This document shows positions 34,173 to 42,957 of a DNA stretch of 64,000 nt, one piece after another; position 1 is the stretch's first letter; each line of letters opens with the position of its first letter. Made by a program: the position numbers and the translations under genes. The notes under the pieces were generated by a model. The model was given only the letters and a program-made list of their open reading frames with translations, searched no databases and had not been told where the DNA came from. Source of the stretch: JBCCSZ01 sp039821145 (GTDB taxonomy: Bacteria; Bacteroidota; Bacteroidia; Chitinophagales; Saprospiraceae); assembly GCA_039821145.1 (NCBI GenBank), contig JBCBOS010000005.1, positions 283,916-347,915 of the forward strand, written 5' to 3'.

Positions 34173-34826
34173 TCATGCCAACAAGCCGATCAATTGGTCC
34201 ATTCCCAACTGCCAAAAGTCTGAAACGACCAAAGAAGCCCCCTTCAACTCAGCTGCTTCGTGGGTGGTACTGATGCCGATGACGGTTGCACCAGCTGCCA
34301 GTCCAGATTGTACCCCGACAATGGAATCTTCGATGACAATGCAGTCCTTGGGGTCCAGATGAAGAGCGGCCGCCGCCTTGAGGTAGATTTCGGGATCGGG
34401 CTTGCCCTTGGAGATGTGACCAGAATGCAAAATGGCTTTGAAGTAATGGCGAAAATCCAGGCCATCAAGGATGAAGTCGACATTTTCGACAGGGGCAGAA
34501 GTGGCCACTGCCATGGGGACATCATATGACTGCAACAAATCCAACAAGGGCTTGAGACCGCTCACGCTTTTCATTTGCTTTTGGTAGATCGTGCGAAACA
34601 GCTCCTCTTTCTCTGCTGCAATCTGCTGAATGTCTTGCTCATTTTGTACGGGGATGAAATCGGGAATCCACTCAAAGTTGGGACGACCGTGAGCCCGGCG
34701 ATTGATCTCCTCTTGGCTGTAAGACAGCCCGCGCCGCGCAAACAATTGGTGCAATGCTTCGTTGTGGGCAGGATTGGTATCTACGATGACGCCATCCATA
34801 TCAAACAGAATCCCAAATGCTGACAT
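34173..34826 (-). CDS. HAD-superfamily phosphatase (beta-phosphoglucomutase-like)
   Basis: This 217-residue cytoplasmic hydrolase opens with the HAD motif I, MSAFGILFDMDGVIVDT, whose two Asp residues are nucleophile and acid/base. Motif II Ser/Thr lies in AVATSAPVENV, the motif III Lys in SKGKPDPEIY, and motif IV acids in CIVIEDSIVGV. The cap domain falls between motifs I and II, as in sugar-phosphate phosphatases and beta-phosphoglucomutases. The frame stays open upstream to 35222, but that part is antisense to the aldo/keto reductase, so the start is 34826. The exact substrate cannot be told. Confidence 0.93.
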   Translation of the reverse strand: MSAFGILFDMDGVIVDTNPAHNEALHQLFARRGLSYSQEEINRRAHGRPNFEWIPDFIPVQNEQDIQQIAAEKEELFRTIYQKQMKSVSGLKPLLDLLQSYDVPMAVATSAPVENVDFILDGLDFRHYFKAILHSGHISKGKPDPEIYLKAAAALHLDPKDCIVIEDSIVGVQSGLAAGATVIGISTTHEAAELKGASLVVSDFWQLGMDQLIGLLA

Positions 34827-34904
34827 AAATACATTTTTTGGTACCTTGCGAAGGTAAGAAATTACAAAGCGATTTTTTTGACAACCTCTAAGACCTGACG
34901 AATC

Positions 34905-35894
34905 ATGTTGTACAGAACCCTCGGCAAGACTGGTTTTCAAGTAAGCGAAATCTCCCTCGGCACCTGGCAAGTAGGTGGCAAATGGGGCGAAGCGTTTGAC
35001 GATGCCAAAGCGGATCACATTCTCAATACGGCCATCGACAATGGCGTCAACTTCATCGATACGGCCGATGTATACTCGGCAGGGATGAGCGAACAGGCAG
35101 TTGGAAGAGTGGTGCGCTCCCGCAGCGAACGCATCTACGTGGCCACCAAATGTGGCCGCCAACTCAATCCGCACACCAACGATGCCTACACCCCCGAAGC
35201 TCTCCGCGAATTTGTGGAACAAAGCCTACAACGCACTGGCTTGGAAGTATTGGACCTCATCCAATTGCACTGCCCACCCAGAGAGGTGTACTACCGCCCT
35301 GAGATATTTGGTCTGTTCGAACGGCTCAAAGAAGAAGGCAAAATTTTGAATCTGGGAGTGAGTGTTGAAAAAACCGAAGATGCCATCAAAGCGGCGGGCT
35401 ACGACAATGTAACGACCGTCCAAATCATCTTCAACATGTTTCGCCTGCGCCCAGCAGAATACTTCTTCCACGTCGCAAAAATGCGCAATGTCGGCATCAT
35501 CGTGCGGGTGCCATTGGCCAGTGGATTGCTCACCGGACGCTTCAGCAAGCAGACGAGCTTCGGCCCGCAGGACCACCGACAGTTCAACCGCCAAGGGGAA
35601 GCCTTCGACAAGGGAGAAACCTTCTCAGGAGTCAACTACGACACTGGCCTGCAAGCTGTAGACAGGCTCCGGCAATTGTTTCCCGACCACCAGGACAATC
35701 TCGCTCCAATGGCCCTTCGCTGGATCCTCGCTTACCCGGAAGTCAGCTGTGTCATTCCAGGGGCCAGCCGGGTTGAGCATGTGCTGTCCAACCTCCAAGC
35801 CTTGGAAGCTCCTACGATTACAGAAGCCCAATGGAAAGGCGTTGTACAGGTGTACGACGAGATGATTTTCCCCGAAGTTCACCACATTTGGTAG
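34905..35894 (+). CDS. Aldo/keto reductase
   Basis: This 329-residue NADPH-dependent oxidoreductase is of the aldo/keto reductase family. The catalytic tetrad can be placed: Asp and Tyr in NFIDTADVYSAG, Lys in IYVATKCGRQ, and His in LIQLHCPP. The nucleotide-binding end VSCVIPGASRVEHVLSNLQA is typical. It is divergent from the HAD phosphatase with a 78-base gap and convergent with the next gene, whose stop is three bases away. The physiological substrate is unknown. Confidence 0.95.
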   Translation: MLYRTLGKTGFQVSEISLGTWQVGGKWGEAFDDAKADHILNTAIDNGVNFIDTADVYSAGMSEQAVGRVVRSRSERIYVATKCGRQLNPHTNDAYTPEALREFVEQSLQRTGLEVLDLIQLHCPPREVYYRPEIFGLFERLKEEGKILNLGVSVEKTEDAIKAAGYDNVTTVQIIFNMFRLRPAEYFFHVAKMRNVGIIVRVPLASGLLTGRFSKQTSFGPQDHRQFNRQGEAFDKGETFSGVNYDTGLQAVDRLRQLFPDHQDNLAPMALRWILAYPEVSCVIPGASRVEHVLSNLQALEAPTITEAQWKGVVQVYDEMIFPEVHHIW

Positions 35895-35897
35895 CGA

Positions 35898-36443
35898 CTA
35901 GCCCTTTTCCTGGACTGGCTGGGCGGCTGACTGCACTTCTTTGGCCTTGACAATCATGAACAAGTTGCCATCGGATTTGTACAGCTTTACCTCTGGATGT
36001 CCCGCCGTGCCAGTGGATTGTTCGATCTTTAGATTTTGTCGGAGAATGTTGAACTTGTTTTTCTGCAAAAACTGCTCGACTTTTTGGCCATCCTTGGCAT
36101 CATCTACTGAGGTATAGACGCATTGGTAATGGCCATTCGACAGGCTGCAATTGGCCTTTTTGAGTCCAGACCTCAATTGGTAGTCGTTGATCAGGGCCAA
36201 TGGACTGCTGGATTGTGCTTGCTTGATCTTTGTGAAATCTACGGTCTTGTTTCTTTTGTACTGCTGGATTTTCTTTTGTCCTGCCATGGTTTTGGTGCCA
36301 CTCGCTGTGGTGTCCAACTTCATGGGTTCCGGACTAGGAGATGGGGAATCTGTCACTTGTGCATCGAGGCCAAGGGAAAAGACCAGCATGCAGCAACAAA
36401 ACAAAGAAAGGGTCAGGGGGTGAAATCTGTTGGTATGAGTCAT
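35898..36443 (-). CDS. Secreted protein of unknown function
   Basis: This 181-residue protein has a signal peptide (HPLTLSLFCCCMLVFSLGLD, ending at AQ), a Ser/Pro-rich spacer, a Lys-rich stretch, and a small alpha/beta domain of about 95 residues. Two cysteines (NCSLSNGHYQCVYTS) probably form a disulphide. The start at 36443 is chosen for the signal; the frame is open to 36566. I do not recognise the family. It is convergent with the aldo/keto reductase. The 290 bases upstream, before the ligase gene, contain nothing recognisable beyond what must be two promoters. Confidence 0.75.
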   Translation of the reverse strand: MTHTNRFHPLTLSLFCCCMLVFSLGLDAQVTDSPSPSPEPMKLDTTASGTKTMAGQKKIQQYKRNKTVDFTKIKQAQSSSPLALINDYQLRSGLKKANCSLSNGHYQCVYTSVDDAKDGQKVEQFLQKNKFNILRQNLKIEQSTGTAGHPEVKLYKSDGNLFMIVKAKEVQSAAQPVQEKG

Positions 36444-36734
36444 GATGTGATGAATTGTAATTTGTAAATGCGCACCGGACGGGCAAGACTTGGCCTGCTG
36501 CCGGATCACTGCTTTGATCAAATCGAGAAGAGGGTGTCTATTGATGTGACGCATCTTTGCTTGCAAAAGTAACGAAACTATGGGGATAGTTGGTCTTTAG
36601 GGGGACGCAAATGGCCACTTCCGGACGCCAACTGACAGACAACTTGCCAGATTTGAGGCTTTTTCAGTATATTTAAGATCACTCATATACATAGCTAAGC
36701 TATCGTTTCCACCACCTAAAAATACTATTGCAAC

Positions 36735-38294
36735 ATGCTCAACCTTTCCATTTTTCTCGAAGACAGTGCCCGCCGCTTTCCCAGCAAGAATGCCTTTACA
36801 TTCATGGACACCAGCCTGAACTACGCCCAAATCAATGGCGCCGCCAATCAAGTGGCCAACGGGCTCAAAGCAGCAGGCATCCAGCCGGGGGACAAGGTCG
36901 CCTTGAGTTGCTTCAACCTACCCTATTTTCCCATCGCCTATTTTGGCATCCTCAAAGCAGGTGGCGTCGTGGTACCACTGAGTGTCTTGCTGAAAAAAGA
37001 CGAAATTGCCTACCATCTCCAAGACAGTGATGCCAAGGCTTACTTTTGCTTCGTCGGCACGCCCGAGCTTCCCATGGGACAAATGGGCTACGCTGGATTT
37101 CAAGAGACAGAAAGCTGTGAGCATTTTTACATGATCACGCCCAAACCGACCGATCCCTCTCCCATCGAAGGCACTGCCACACTCGGCAGTCTGATGGCTG
37201 GCCAAGCTCCAACGTTTGCCACTCATCCCACACAAGCCGAAGATACAGCGGTGATCATCTACACCTCCGGAACCACCGGACGGCCCAAGGGAGCTGAATT
37301 GACCCACTCCAACCTCATGTGGAATGCCAATCTGTCGGCCAACTTGTTTTCCATCTCCGAGGGGGATACCCAACTCATCGTCCTGCCTCTTTTCCACATC
37401 TTTGCCATGACCGTGTTGATGAATGCTGGCATCATGAGAGGAGCGTCCAGCATCCTGTTGCCCCGCTTCGATGCAGCGGCTGTCTTTGGTTTGATGCAAC
37501 AACACGAAGTAACCATATTTGCAGGTGTTCCCACCATGTACTGGGGTCTGCTTAACTATACAGAAGACAAATTCGACTACAAGCAAATCTCCGAAAAGCT
37601 GCGCATCTGTGTCTCTGGCGGCGCTTCTCTGCCCGTACAAGTCCTCAAAGATTTCGAGGCCCGATTTGAAGTGCCCATTTTCGAAGGCTACGGCATGTCG
37701 GAAGGTTCTCCGGTGGTCACCTTCAACCACATGGACAAGGAGCGCATCCCGGGAAGCATTGGCACGCCAGTATGGGGTGTGGAGGTCAAGATCGTCGATG
37801 AAAACGATCAGGAAGTTCCGCGCGGCGAAAAGGGAGAGTTGGTCTACCGAGGCCACAATGTCATGAAGGGCTACTATAAGCGGCCCGAAGTCAATGCCAA
37901 TACCCTTCGCGGCGGATGGATGCATTCGGGCGATGTGGCCATTCAGGACGAACAGGGCTATTTCTACATCGTGGACCGCACCAAGGACATGATCATTCGC
38001 GGTGGATTGAACGTCTATCCAAGAGAGGTCGAAGAGGTCATGATGCAGCATCCCGAGGTCTCCATCGTCGCCGTCATCGGCCTGCCACACGAAGAGTACG
38101 GGGAGGAAATCAAGGCTTGTGTGGTGCCCAAAGCAGGTACACAACCATCGGAAGAAGTCCTGCGTGCTTGGACCAAGGAACGCATCGCCTCCTACAAGTA
38201 CCCCCGCGTCATCGAATTCATGGATGCCTTGCCAACCAGTGCAACGGGCAAGATCCTCAAAAAGGAATTGCGCAAGCGCGAGCTTCAGCTCTGA
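36735..38294 (+). CDS. Long-chain-fatty-acid-CoA ligase (AMP-forming)
   Basis: This 519-residue ANL-superfamily enzyme activates a carboxylic acid as acyl-AMP and transfers it to CoA. Motif A3 is intact (IIYTSGTTGRPKGAELTHSN), as are A5 (FEGYGMSEGSP), A7/A8 (HSGDVAIQDEQGYFYIVDRT, KDMIIRGGLNVYPREVEEVM) and the catalytic C-terminal Lys motif PTSATGKILKKELRKR. The acid-binding part suggests a medium to long chain fatty acid, but the chain length cannot be read from sequence. It overlaps the end of the convergent DUF4349 gene by 10 bases. Confidence 0.95.
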   Translation: MLNLSIFLEDSARRFPSKNAFTFMDTSLNYAQINGAANQVANGLKAAGIQPGDKVALSCFNLPYFPIAYFGILKAGGVVVPLSVLLKKDEIAYHLQDSDAKAYFCFVGTPELPMGQMGYAGFQETESCEHFYMITPKPTDPSPIEGTATLGSLMAGQAPTFATHPTQAEDTAVIIYTSGTTGRPKGAELTHSNLMWNANLSANLFSISEGDTQLIVLPLFHIFAMTVLMNAGIMRGASSILLPRFDAAAVFGLMQQHEVTIFAGVPTMYWGLLNYTEDKFDYKQISEKLRICVSGGASLPVQVLKDFEARFEVPIFEGYGMSEGSPVVTFNHMDKERIPGSIGTPVWGVEVKIVDENDQEVPRGEKGELVYRGHNVMKGYYKRPEVNANTLRGGWMHSGDVAIQDEQGYFYIVDRTKDMIIRGGLNVYPREVEEVMMQHPEVSIVAVIGLPHEEYGEEIKACVVPKAGTQPSEEVLRAWTKERIASYKYPRVIEFMDALPTSATGKILKKELRKRELQL

Positions 38295-39151
38295 TCTGCC
38301 GAGGCATTGGCCGAGCGGCGTTTTTTGCGGCCTCGACGCCACAGGCTGATCAACACCAAGGCTATGATCAACATGCCCAAGAAGGGCCAGATGTAAATGA
38401 GCCCAATGGCAAAACTGGCGAGGCTTTCCCATCCACTGTGGAAAGCCTCGCTGGCTTTGGCCAAGAATCCGTCTTCTGCCAAGGCAATTCCCTCCTTTTT
38501 TTGATACATACTCAAGTTGATGGTGCTCAAGCCAACGCGATTGTCGAGAAAGCGCATACGGCCCTCTGCCGACTCTATTTCCTCTTGAATCACTCGTATT
38601 TTTTCCTCTGCTGCCAATACATCTTCCACCGTTTTGGCCTTGTTGCGGAGGATGTCCACATAGCGGTCGCGGACAGCCTTTCGGGTTTTCAAGCGGATGC
38701 TGAGGTCCATGTACTCTTCTGTCACATCGTCGGTGGAAATGGTTTTGTTGTCCACCCGTTTGCCCATGCCAGCCAGGGTCGACAGCAGGGCAACGAAGTT
38801 TTTCTGGGGCACCCGAATGCGGAAATCACTGTTGGTCATGTAGTTGCGATTGGTAAAATTGGAGCTGGCCAAGAAGGCATCGTAGACTTGTAAACTGTCC
38901 TCTATGCTCTTGCTGATTTGATCGATGTCGTCCACTTCCATCCGCAGGTCCGCCGTCTTGATGACTTTCCGCTCTGGGCTTGGCATCTCTGGCTCTGCCT
39001 CTCCATTGCCCGCCAGATCAGCAGACTGATCGTAATTGAAGTCAAAACCTTTGGCACTTTCTACGGAAGGAGCGGACAAATTGCCAAAATCACCTTTGGT
39101 CTGACAAGCCGCCAGCAGGCACAAACAGAGGAAGAATGGTATTTTTTTCAT
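38285..39151 (-). CDS. DUF4349 lipoprotein
   Basis: This 288-residue lipoprotein has the lipobox LLAAC after MKKIPFFLCLC. The DUF4349 region (about 60-240) includes RKVIKTADLRMEVDDIDQIS, a long coiled coil (VEDVLAAEEKIRVIQEEIES) and GRMRFLDNRVGLSTINLSMY. A C-terminal membrane helix (IGLIYIWPFLGMLIIALVLI) and a basic tail complete it. So it is tethered at both ends, probably with its coiled coil in the periplasm. DUF4349 proteins are of unknown function. The start is 39151; the ATG at 39163 is an alternative. Confidence 0.9.
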   Translation of the reverse strand: MKKIPFFLCLCLLAACQTKGDFGNLSAPSVESAKGFDFNYDQSADLAGNGEAEPEMPSPERKVIKTADLRMEVDDIDQISKSIEDSLQVYDAFLASSNFTNRNYMTNSDFRIRVPQKNFVALLSTLAGMGKRVDNKTISTDDVTEEYMDLSIRLKTRKAVRDRYVDILRNKAKTVEDVLAAEEKIRVIQEEIESAEGRMRFLDNRVGLSTINLSMYQKKEGIALAEDGFLAKASEAFHSGWESLASFAIGLIYIWPFLGMLIIALVLISLWRRGRKKRRSANASADQS

Positions 39152-39174
39152 GGTCTCAATCATTGATTTGTCTT

Positions 39175-39355
39175 AGAGCTTGTTCAGATTTAAAATTTTG
39201 AGCTGCAAATGACCCTGCCTGTCGGCAGGCAGGCCTTTTGGCATCATATCGCGTGAATTTTTCAAGTCGTAGCGCGGCTATGCCTTTCAAAATATCACTT
39301 ATCTGATGCCAAAATCTTTCATTTTCGCAAATAATCCCAAATTCTGAACAAGCTC
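39175..39355. mobile_element. MITE-like inverted-repeat element, copy A
   Basis: The gap between two minus-strand genes (39152-39453) is mostly filled by a 181-base non-coding unit. Its ends are inverted repeats: AGAGCTTGTTCAGATT at 39175-39190 against AATTCTGAACAAGCTCT at 39339-39355. Inside are a strong hairpin CCTGCCTGTCGGCAGGCAGG at about 39215-39234 and a central GTCGTAGCGCGGCTATG. The left end (TTGTTCAG..., then GCTGCAAATGAC) and the centre resemble copy B at 54988-55142. No gene is present in the rest of the gap. Confidence 0.65.
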
Positions 39356-39453
39356 TTGGAAAAAGTCTGTACACTCTCTTGGATGCCGCAAGTCCTTCTT
39401 TTGCACACAACTGATCCCATTTTTGCTTTTTGTTAACAAAGTAGCTGCCAAGA

Positions 39454-41145
39454 TCAACGCCTCTGCCAACGCTCTTTGTACCACTTGGGGATGAACATGC
39501 GATGGTAGCGCAGGCGGGAAATGGCATTGGGTTGAGCGTGATCGCCATTCCAACAGTGCTCGGCCCGATCGCCATAGTCTACCTCTCCGTCGTATTCCGT
39601 GGTCTGCAAAAAGTCTTCCATCAAGTAGACCGCATTGTTGAGGTAGTAATTGTCCATGTCGCCACAATAGATGTGGATTTTGCCTTTCAGCTTGGGACCA
39701 AGGGTTTTCCAGTCGCGTTTGAGGATGTAAGACAAGTCGTAGTTTTCCTTCCAATACTCGGCCACTTCCGGGTCAATCACGCCTGTGCGCTTGTCCCAGA
39801 GTCGCTTTGGGTAACCATCCTCTCCCACTGGCGAATAGACGGCTTCCCAGATGTCGAATTGGTCGCCAGAGCGATTGCGATTGCCCAGGGCCAGCTCGCG
39901 CATGTTCATGCTGTACATGCTGGCGGTGACCTGCCCCAAATAGTCGCGCCGGGCTGGCCGTTCAATGCGCCGAAAGTCTCCTTCGATGAAGTAGGCGTTT
40001 TTGTCCTTGTAAATGTCGAGCAGCATGTAGGCCCGAAAATCGATGGGATCGGGACAAGCCGCAAAGCAGCCATTGTATTCATCGGGATAAAATACTTGTG
40101 CGGCCAAGGCTTCCCATCCGCCAGTGGACCCTCCGTACAAAAAGCGGGCTTCCCCTTTGCCAACGCCCCGAAATTGCTTTTCGATGTAGGGAATCAGTTC
40201 ATAGGTAATGGCATCGCCATAGGGTCCTAGGTTGGCAGAGTTGACCGCATAGGAATCGTCGTAAAAAGGATTGGCATGTTGTATTTTGATGGCCAATACC
40301 CGTGGGAAATCCGGTCCTGTCCAGGTCTTGTAAAAGTCGTAGGCCTCCTGCTGAACAACCCGGTTGTAGCCCTCCATCTGAAAGCGGTCACTGTACTCGG
40401 GCTTCAGATTGGGATCGGGTGGATCGGTGCGAAAGCCGTTGAAATCGCTGGGAAAGTGGCCGTGCATGATCGCCAGCGGATAGCGTCGATCTGGATACTC
40501 ATCATAGCCCTCCGGCAACAAGACATGTGCGCCCAGATACATGGGCCGTCCCCAAAACTTGCTCAACAACTCACTTTGAATGCGAACGTGTTTGATGTAT
40601 TTGCTGTCTTTGGGCGGTTCGATGGGAGGAATTTTCTGATCCAATACCAAGTCAATCTTTTGATCCTGGCCTTCTTTGAGGACAATCTTTTGCACCTGGC
40701 TGTACAGATTGCCCGGGGCCAAATTCCAATGTTGTCCTTCTCCCCGGTCCATGGGCAACTTCACGGTATGCCCGTCCGAGCGCGTGAAGGTTTCGTACAA
40801 ATGCAGCAAGCCCTGTACGTAGTATTCGCCTGCCGGCACATCCTTCAACTGGTGGATGGGATAGCCAAAGGCATCATCTGACAAGGATTGTTCCTTGCTG
40901 CCCGACCAACCCAGCACATCCAGCCCAAAGACCAATTGACTGCCGGGATTGTCATTGACCTGAAAGCGCGGCTCGCGGCTGTCGTCTTTGGAGAGCAACA
41001 ACAACAGGCGACCGTCCAAGGTCTGATCGGCCAATTCTGCGGGCAAGCGAACCGCAAAGGACCGACGGACAGAGGATTCCTGGCCAGTTTGTTGGCAGGC
41101 AGACAAGGTCGAGAGGAGCAAAAAGAGCAAGAATGCATTTCTCAT
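39454..41145 (-). CDS. Esterase-D-like alpha/beta hydrolase lipoprotein
   Basis: This 563-residue lipoprotein has signal and lipobox MRNAFLLFLLLSTLSAC. An N-terminal beta domain of about 200 residues (ADQTLDGRLLLLLSKDD, DVPAGEYYVQGLLHLY) precedes an alpha/beta hydrolase of the esterase D / feruloyl-esterase type. The likely nucleophile is in RFLYGGSTGGWEALA, and a candidate acid/His pair is near IYCGDMDNYY and YGDRAEHCWNGDH. It is probably attached to the outer membrane and acts on an ester or peptide outside the cytoplasm; the substrate is unknown. The start at 41145 is chosen for the lipobox signal over the ATG at 41190. It is divergent from the sigma factor gene. Confidence 0.87.
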   Translation of the reverse strand: MRNAFLLFLLLSTLSACQQTGQESSVRRSFAVRLPAELADQTLDGRLLLLLSKDDSREPRFQVNDNPGSQLVFGLDVLGWSGSKEQSLSDDAFGYPIHQLKDVPAGEYYVQGLLHLYETFTRSDGHTVKLPMDRGEGQHWNLAPGNLYSQVQKIVLKEGQDQKIDLVLDQKIPPIEPPKDSKYIKHVRIQSELLSKFWGRPMYLGAHVLLPEGYDEYPDRRYPLAIMHGHFPSDFNGFRTDPPDPNLKPEYSDRFQMEGYNRVVQQEAYDFYKTWTGPDFPRVLAIKIQHANPFYDDSYAVNSANLGPYGDAITYELIPYIEKQFRGVGKGEARFLYGGSTGGWEALAAQVFYPDEYNGCFAACPDPIDFRAYMLLDIYKDKNAYFIEGDFRRIERPARRDYLGQVTASMYSMNMRELALGNRNRSGDQFDIWEAVYSPVGEDGYPKRLWDKRTGVIDPEVAEYWKENYDLSYILKRDWKTLGPKLKGKIHIYCGDMDNYYLNNAVYLMEDFLQTTEYDGEVDYGDRAEHCWNGDHAQPNAISRLRYHRMFIPKWYKERWQRR

Positions 41146-41187
41146 GTGAGGTGATTTAGCGTGCGTTTGGATGCTCATTAAGGTACG

Positions 41188-41195
41188 CAAAAGTA
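41188..41195 (-). promoter_or_regulatory. Minus-7 element of the esterase gene
   Basis: Read on the minus strand, TACTTTTG matches TAnnTTTG exactly and lies 42 bases before the ATG at 41145. No TTG at ideal spacing is seen. Confidence 0.42.
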
Positions 41196-41227
41196 TGGGA
41201 AGCTGACCATGAGTACTGAAATTCCCC

Positions 41228-41235
41228 TATATTTG
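41228..41235 (+). promoter_or_regulatory. Minus-7 element of the sigma/FecR/TonB operon
   Basis: TATATTTG matches TAnnTTTG exactly, 23 bases before the sigma factor ATG, giving a leader of about 16 bases. Its position argues that the GTG at 41235 is not the start codon. Confidence 0.48.
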
Positions 41236-41258
41236 TGTCGCTGTCTCAAATTGAATCA

Positions 41259-41846
41259 ATGTCCAAGTCCACGCCCACTGATGAGCAACTGCTGGAACGC
41301 ATCCAGGCAGACGACAAGGCTGCCTTTCGGCTCTTGTTCGACCGCTACTACCGCTACCTGCTGGTCACTGTCAACAATGTGATCGGCCAGCCCGACTTGG
41401 CAAAAGATGCCGTGCAAGAGGTATTTTTCACCTTTTGGAAAAAGAGACAAGACATTCACATCAAGAGTGGTGTCAAGCCCTATCTGAGGCGAGCCGTCCT
41501 CAATCGAGCCTTCAACTTCCTCAAGTCGCGCAAGCTCGAATCCATGGAAGGGCCGGATTTGCCCGATCGGGAAGACGAAAGCCCCGATCCACAAAAACAA
41601 CTCGAATCTGCTGACTTGGAGCTGATCATTCAGCAGGCCATCGACCGATTGCCAGAAAAATGCCGACTCATCTTTGTGTTGTGCCGCGTGGAGGGCTTGT
41701 CCCACAAAGAGATCGCCCAACAGCTGGACATTTCTACCAAAACCATTGAAAATCAAATGACAAAAGCCCTCAAGTTGCTCAAGGAGGCGGTGCAACCTTA
41801 TGTCTCCAAGGGATTGCTGAGTTTGATTTTGCTGCTTTTTTACTAA
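41259..41846 (+). CDS. FecI-type ECF sigma factor
   Basis: This 195-residue sigma factor has region 2 (AAFRLLFDRYYRYLLVTVNN, AKDAVQEVFFTFWKKR) and region 4 (DRLPEKCRLIFVLCRVEGLS, KEIAQQLDISTKTIENQMTK). It is of the Bacteroidota FecI type that pairs with a FecR anti-sigma factor, whose gene follows after 76 bases. It presumably directs transcription of the TonB receptor operon. The ATG at 41259 is chosen over an in-frame GTG at 41235, which falls inside the promoter element. Confidence 0.95.
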   Translation: MSKSTPTDEQLLERIQADDKAAFRLLFDRYYRYLLVTVNNVIGQPDLAKDAVQEVFFTFWKKRQDIHIKSGVKPYLRRAVLNRAFNFLKSRKLESMEGPDLPDREDESPDPQKQLESADLELIIQQAIDRLPEKCRLIFVLCRVEGLSHKEIAQQLDISTKTIENQMTKALKLLKEAVQPYVSKGLLSLILLLFY

Positions 41847-41922
41847 TTTTTTGGCCTTTGCATAGGGGAATGGCCTTTGCCAACTGTCTGGGGGATGAAA
41901 GCTTTTCTGTAAACAAACCAAT

Positions 41923-42957
41923 ATGGATGAAGATTTTTACATAGCATTGTTGTACAAACGCCTGGACCAACGCATCGAGCCGGAGGAACAATCCCAGCTG
42001 GAAGACTGGCTGCAGCGCTCGGAAGACAACCAACTGATGGCCGATGGCATCGAAAAGGCATGGCAGGCAGGAGGTCGCTATCAAAAACCCATCACGGTGG
42101 ACCTGGATGCGGAATTCGATTTATTGGAACAGCGCATCGAAGCAGACGAAGCAACGAAACAAGCTCCCCGAATCCAAAGCAGAAGCAGAGACAATGCACA
42201 AAGGTTCGTCATTGGCTGGCGCATCGCCGCTTCCATCGCCTTGTTGGTGATAGCAGGCTGGCTGGCATCGCAGTGGATGGGAGGAAGTGCGGTGGAATGG
42301 CAACAGGCGCGCACCACTGGCGGCAAGATGGAACTGGCTTTGGAAGACGGCAGCAAGGTGTGGCTCAACGATCAGAGCTTGTTGGAGTATCCAAAACAAT
42401 ATGCAGATTCAGAGCGACGGGTAAAGCTCGAAGGAGAGGCCTTTTTTGACATTGCCAAGGAGGCAACACGCCCATTCATCATCGAGACAGTGGAAGGGAC
42501 GGTACAAGTATTGGGTACATCCTTTAATTTGCGCAGTCGTGGCAAAGGACAACAATTGGAAGTAGAAGTCCACAGCGGCCGGGTTCAGCTGAGTCCAGCA
42601 ATTGAGGGAAAAGAAGCCCTCCTTTTGGAAGCGGGACAAACGGGACTCTACGATCCACAGAGCGGCCAACTGGAACGCATCACCGATTTGTCGCCCAATG
42701 CAGCGTCCTGGCACAGCCGACGCCTCATCTTCATCGATGCCCCCCTGTCTGCTGTCCTGGAAGACATTTCGCAACACTTTGGCCAAGACATTCAATTGGC
42801 CAATCCCGACATGGCAAATTGCACGATGATCAACACCTTTGAAAAAGATGCCTCACTGGAGGATGTGTTGAACGCCATTGCCATCGTTTTTCAAGTAGAA
42901 CATCAAATCAATGATACAGATGATGCCATCGTATTGAAAGGTGGCAAATGCAGATGA
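41923..42957 (+). CDS. FecR-type anti-sigma factor
   Basis: This 344-residue inner-membrane regulator has a cytoplasmic N-terminal sigma-binding part (about 1-90). One membrane helix follows (about 90-112, IAASIALLVIAGWLASQW). The periplasmic FecR domain includes LEDGSKVWLNDQSLLEYPKQ, VKLEGEAFFDIAKEATRPFI and TVQVLGTSFNLRSRG. The C-terminal DUF4974 domain includes APLSAVLEDISQHFGQDIQL. It would hold the sigma factor until the receptor's N-terminal domain signals substrate. Its stop overlaps the start of the receptor gene. Confidence 0.95.
   Translation: MDEDFYIALLYKRLDQRIEPEEQSQLEDWLQRSEDNQLMADGIEKAWQAGGRYQKPITVDLDAEFDLLEQRIEADEATKQAPRIQSRSRDNAQRFVIGWRIAASIALLVIAGWLASQWMGGSAVEWQQARTTGGKMELALEDGSKVWLNDQSLLEYPKQYADSERRVKLEGEAFFDIAKEATRPFIIETVEGTVQVLGTSFNLRSRGKGQQLEVEVHSGRVQLSPAIEGKEALLLEAGQTGLYDPQSGQLERITDLSPNAASWHSRRLIFIDAPLSAVLEDISQHFGQDIQLANPDMANCTMINTFEKDASLEDVLNAIAIVFQVEHQINDTDDAIVLKGGKCR

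Noticed and set aside
36918..38432. A 504-codon minus-strand frame
   Set aside because: It is antisense to the acyl-CoA ligase, which carries every adenylation motif.
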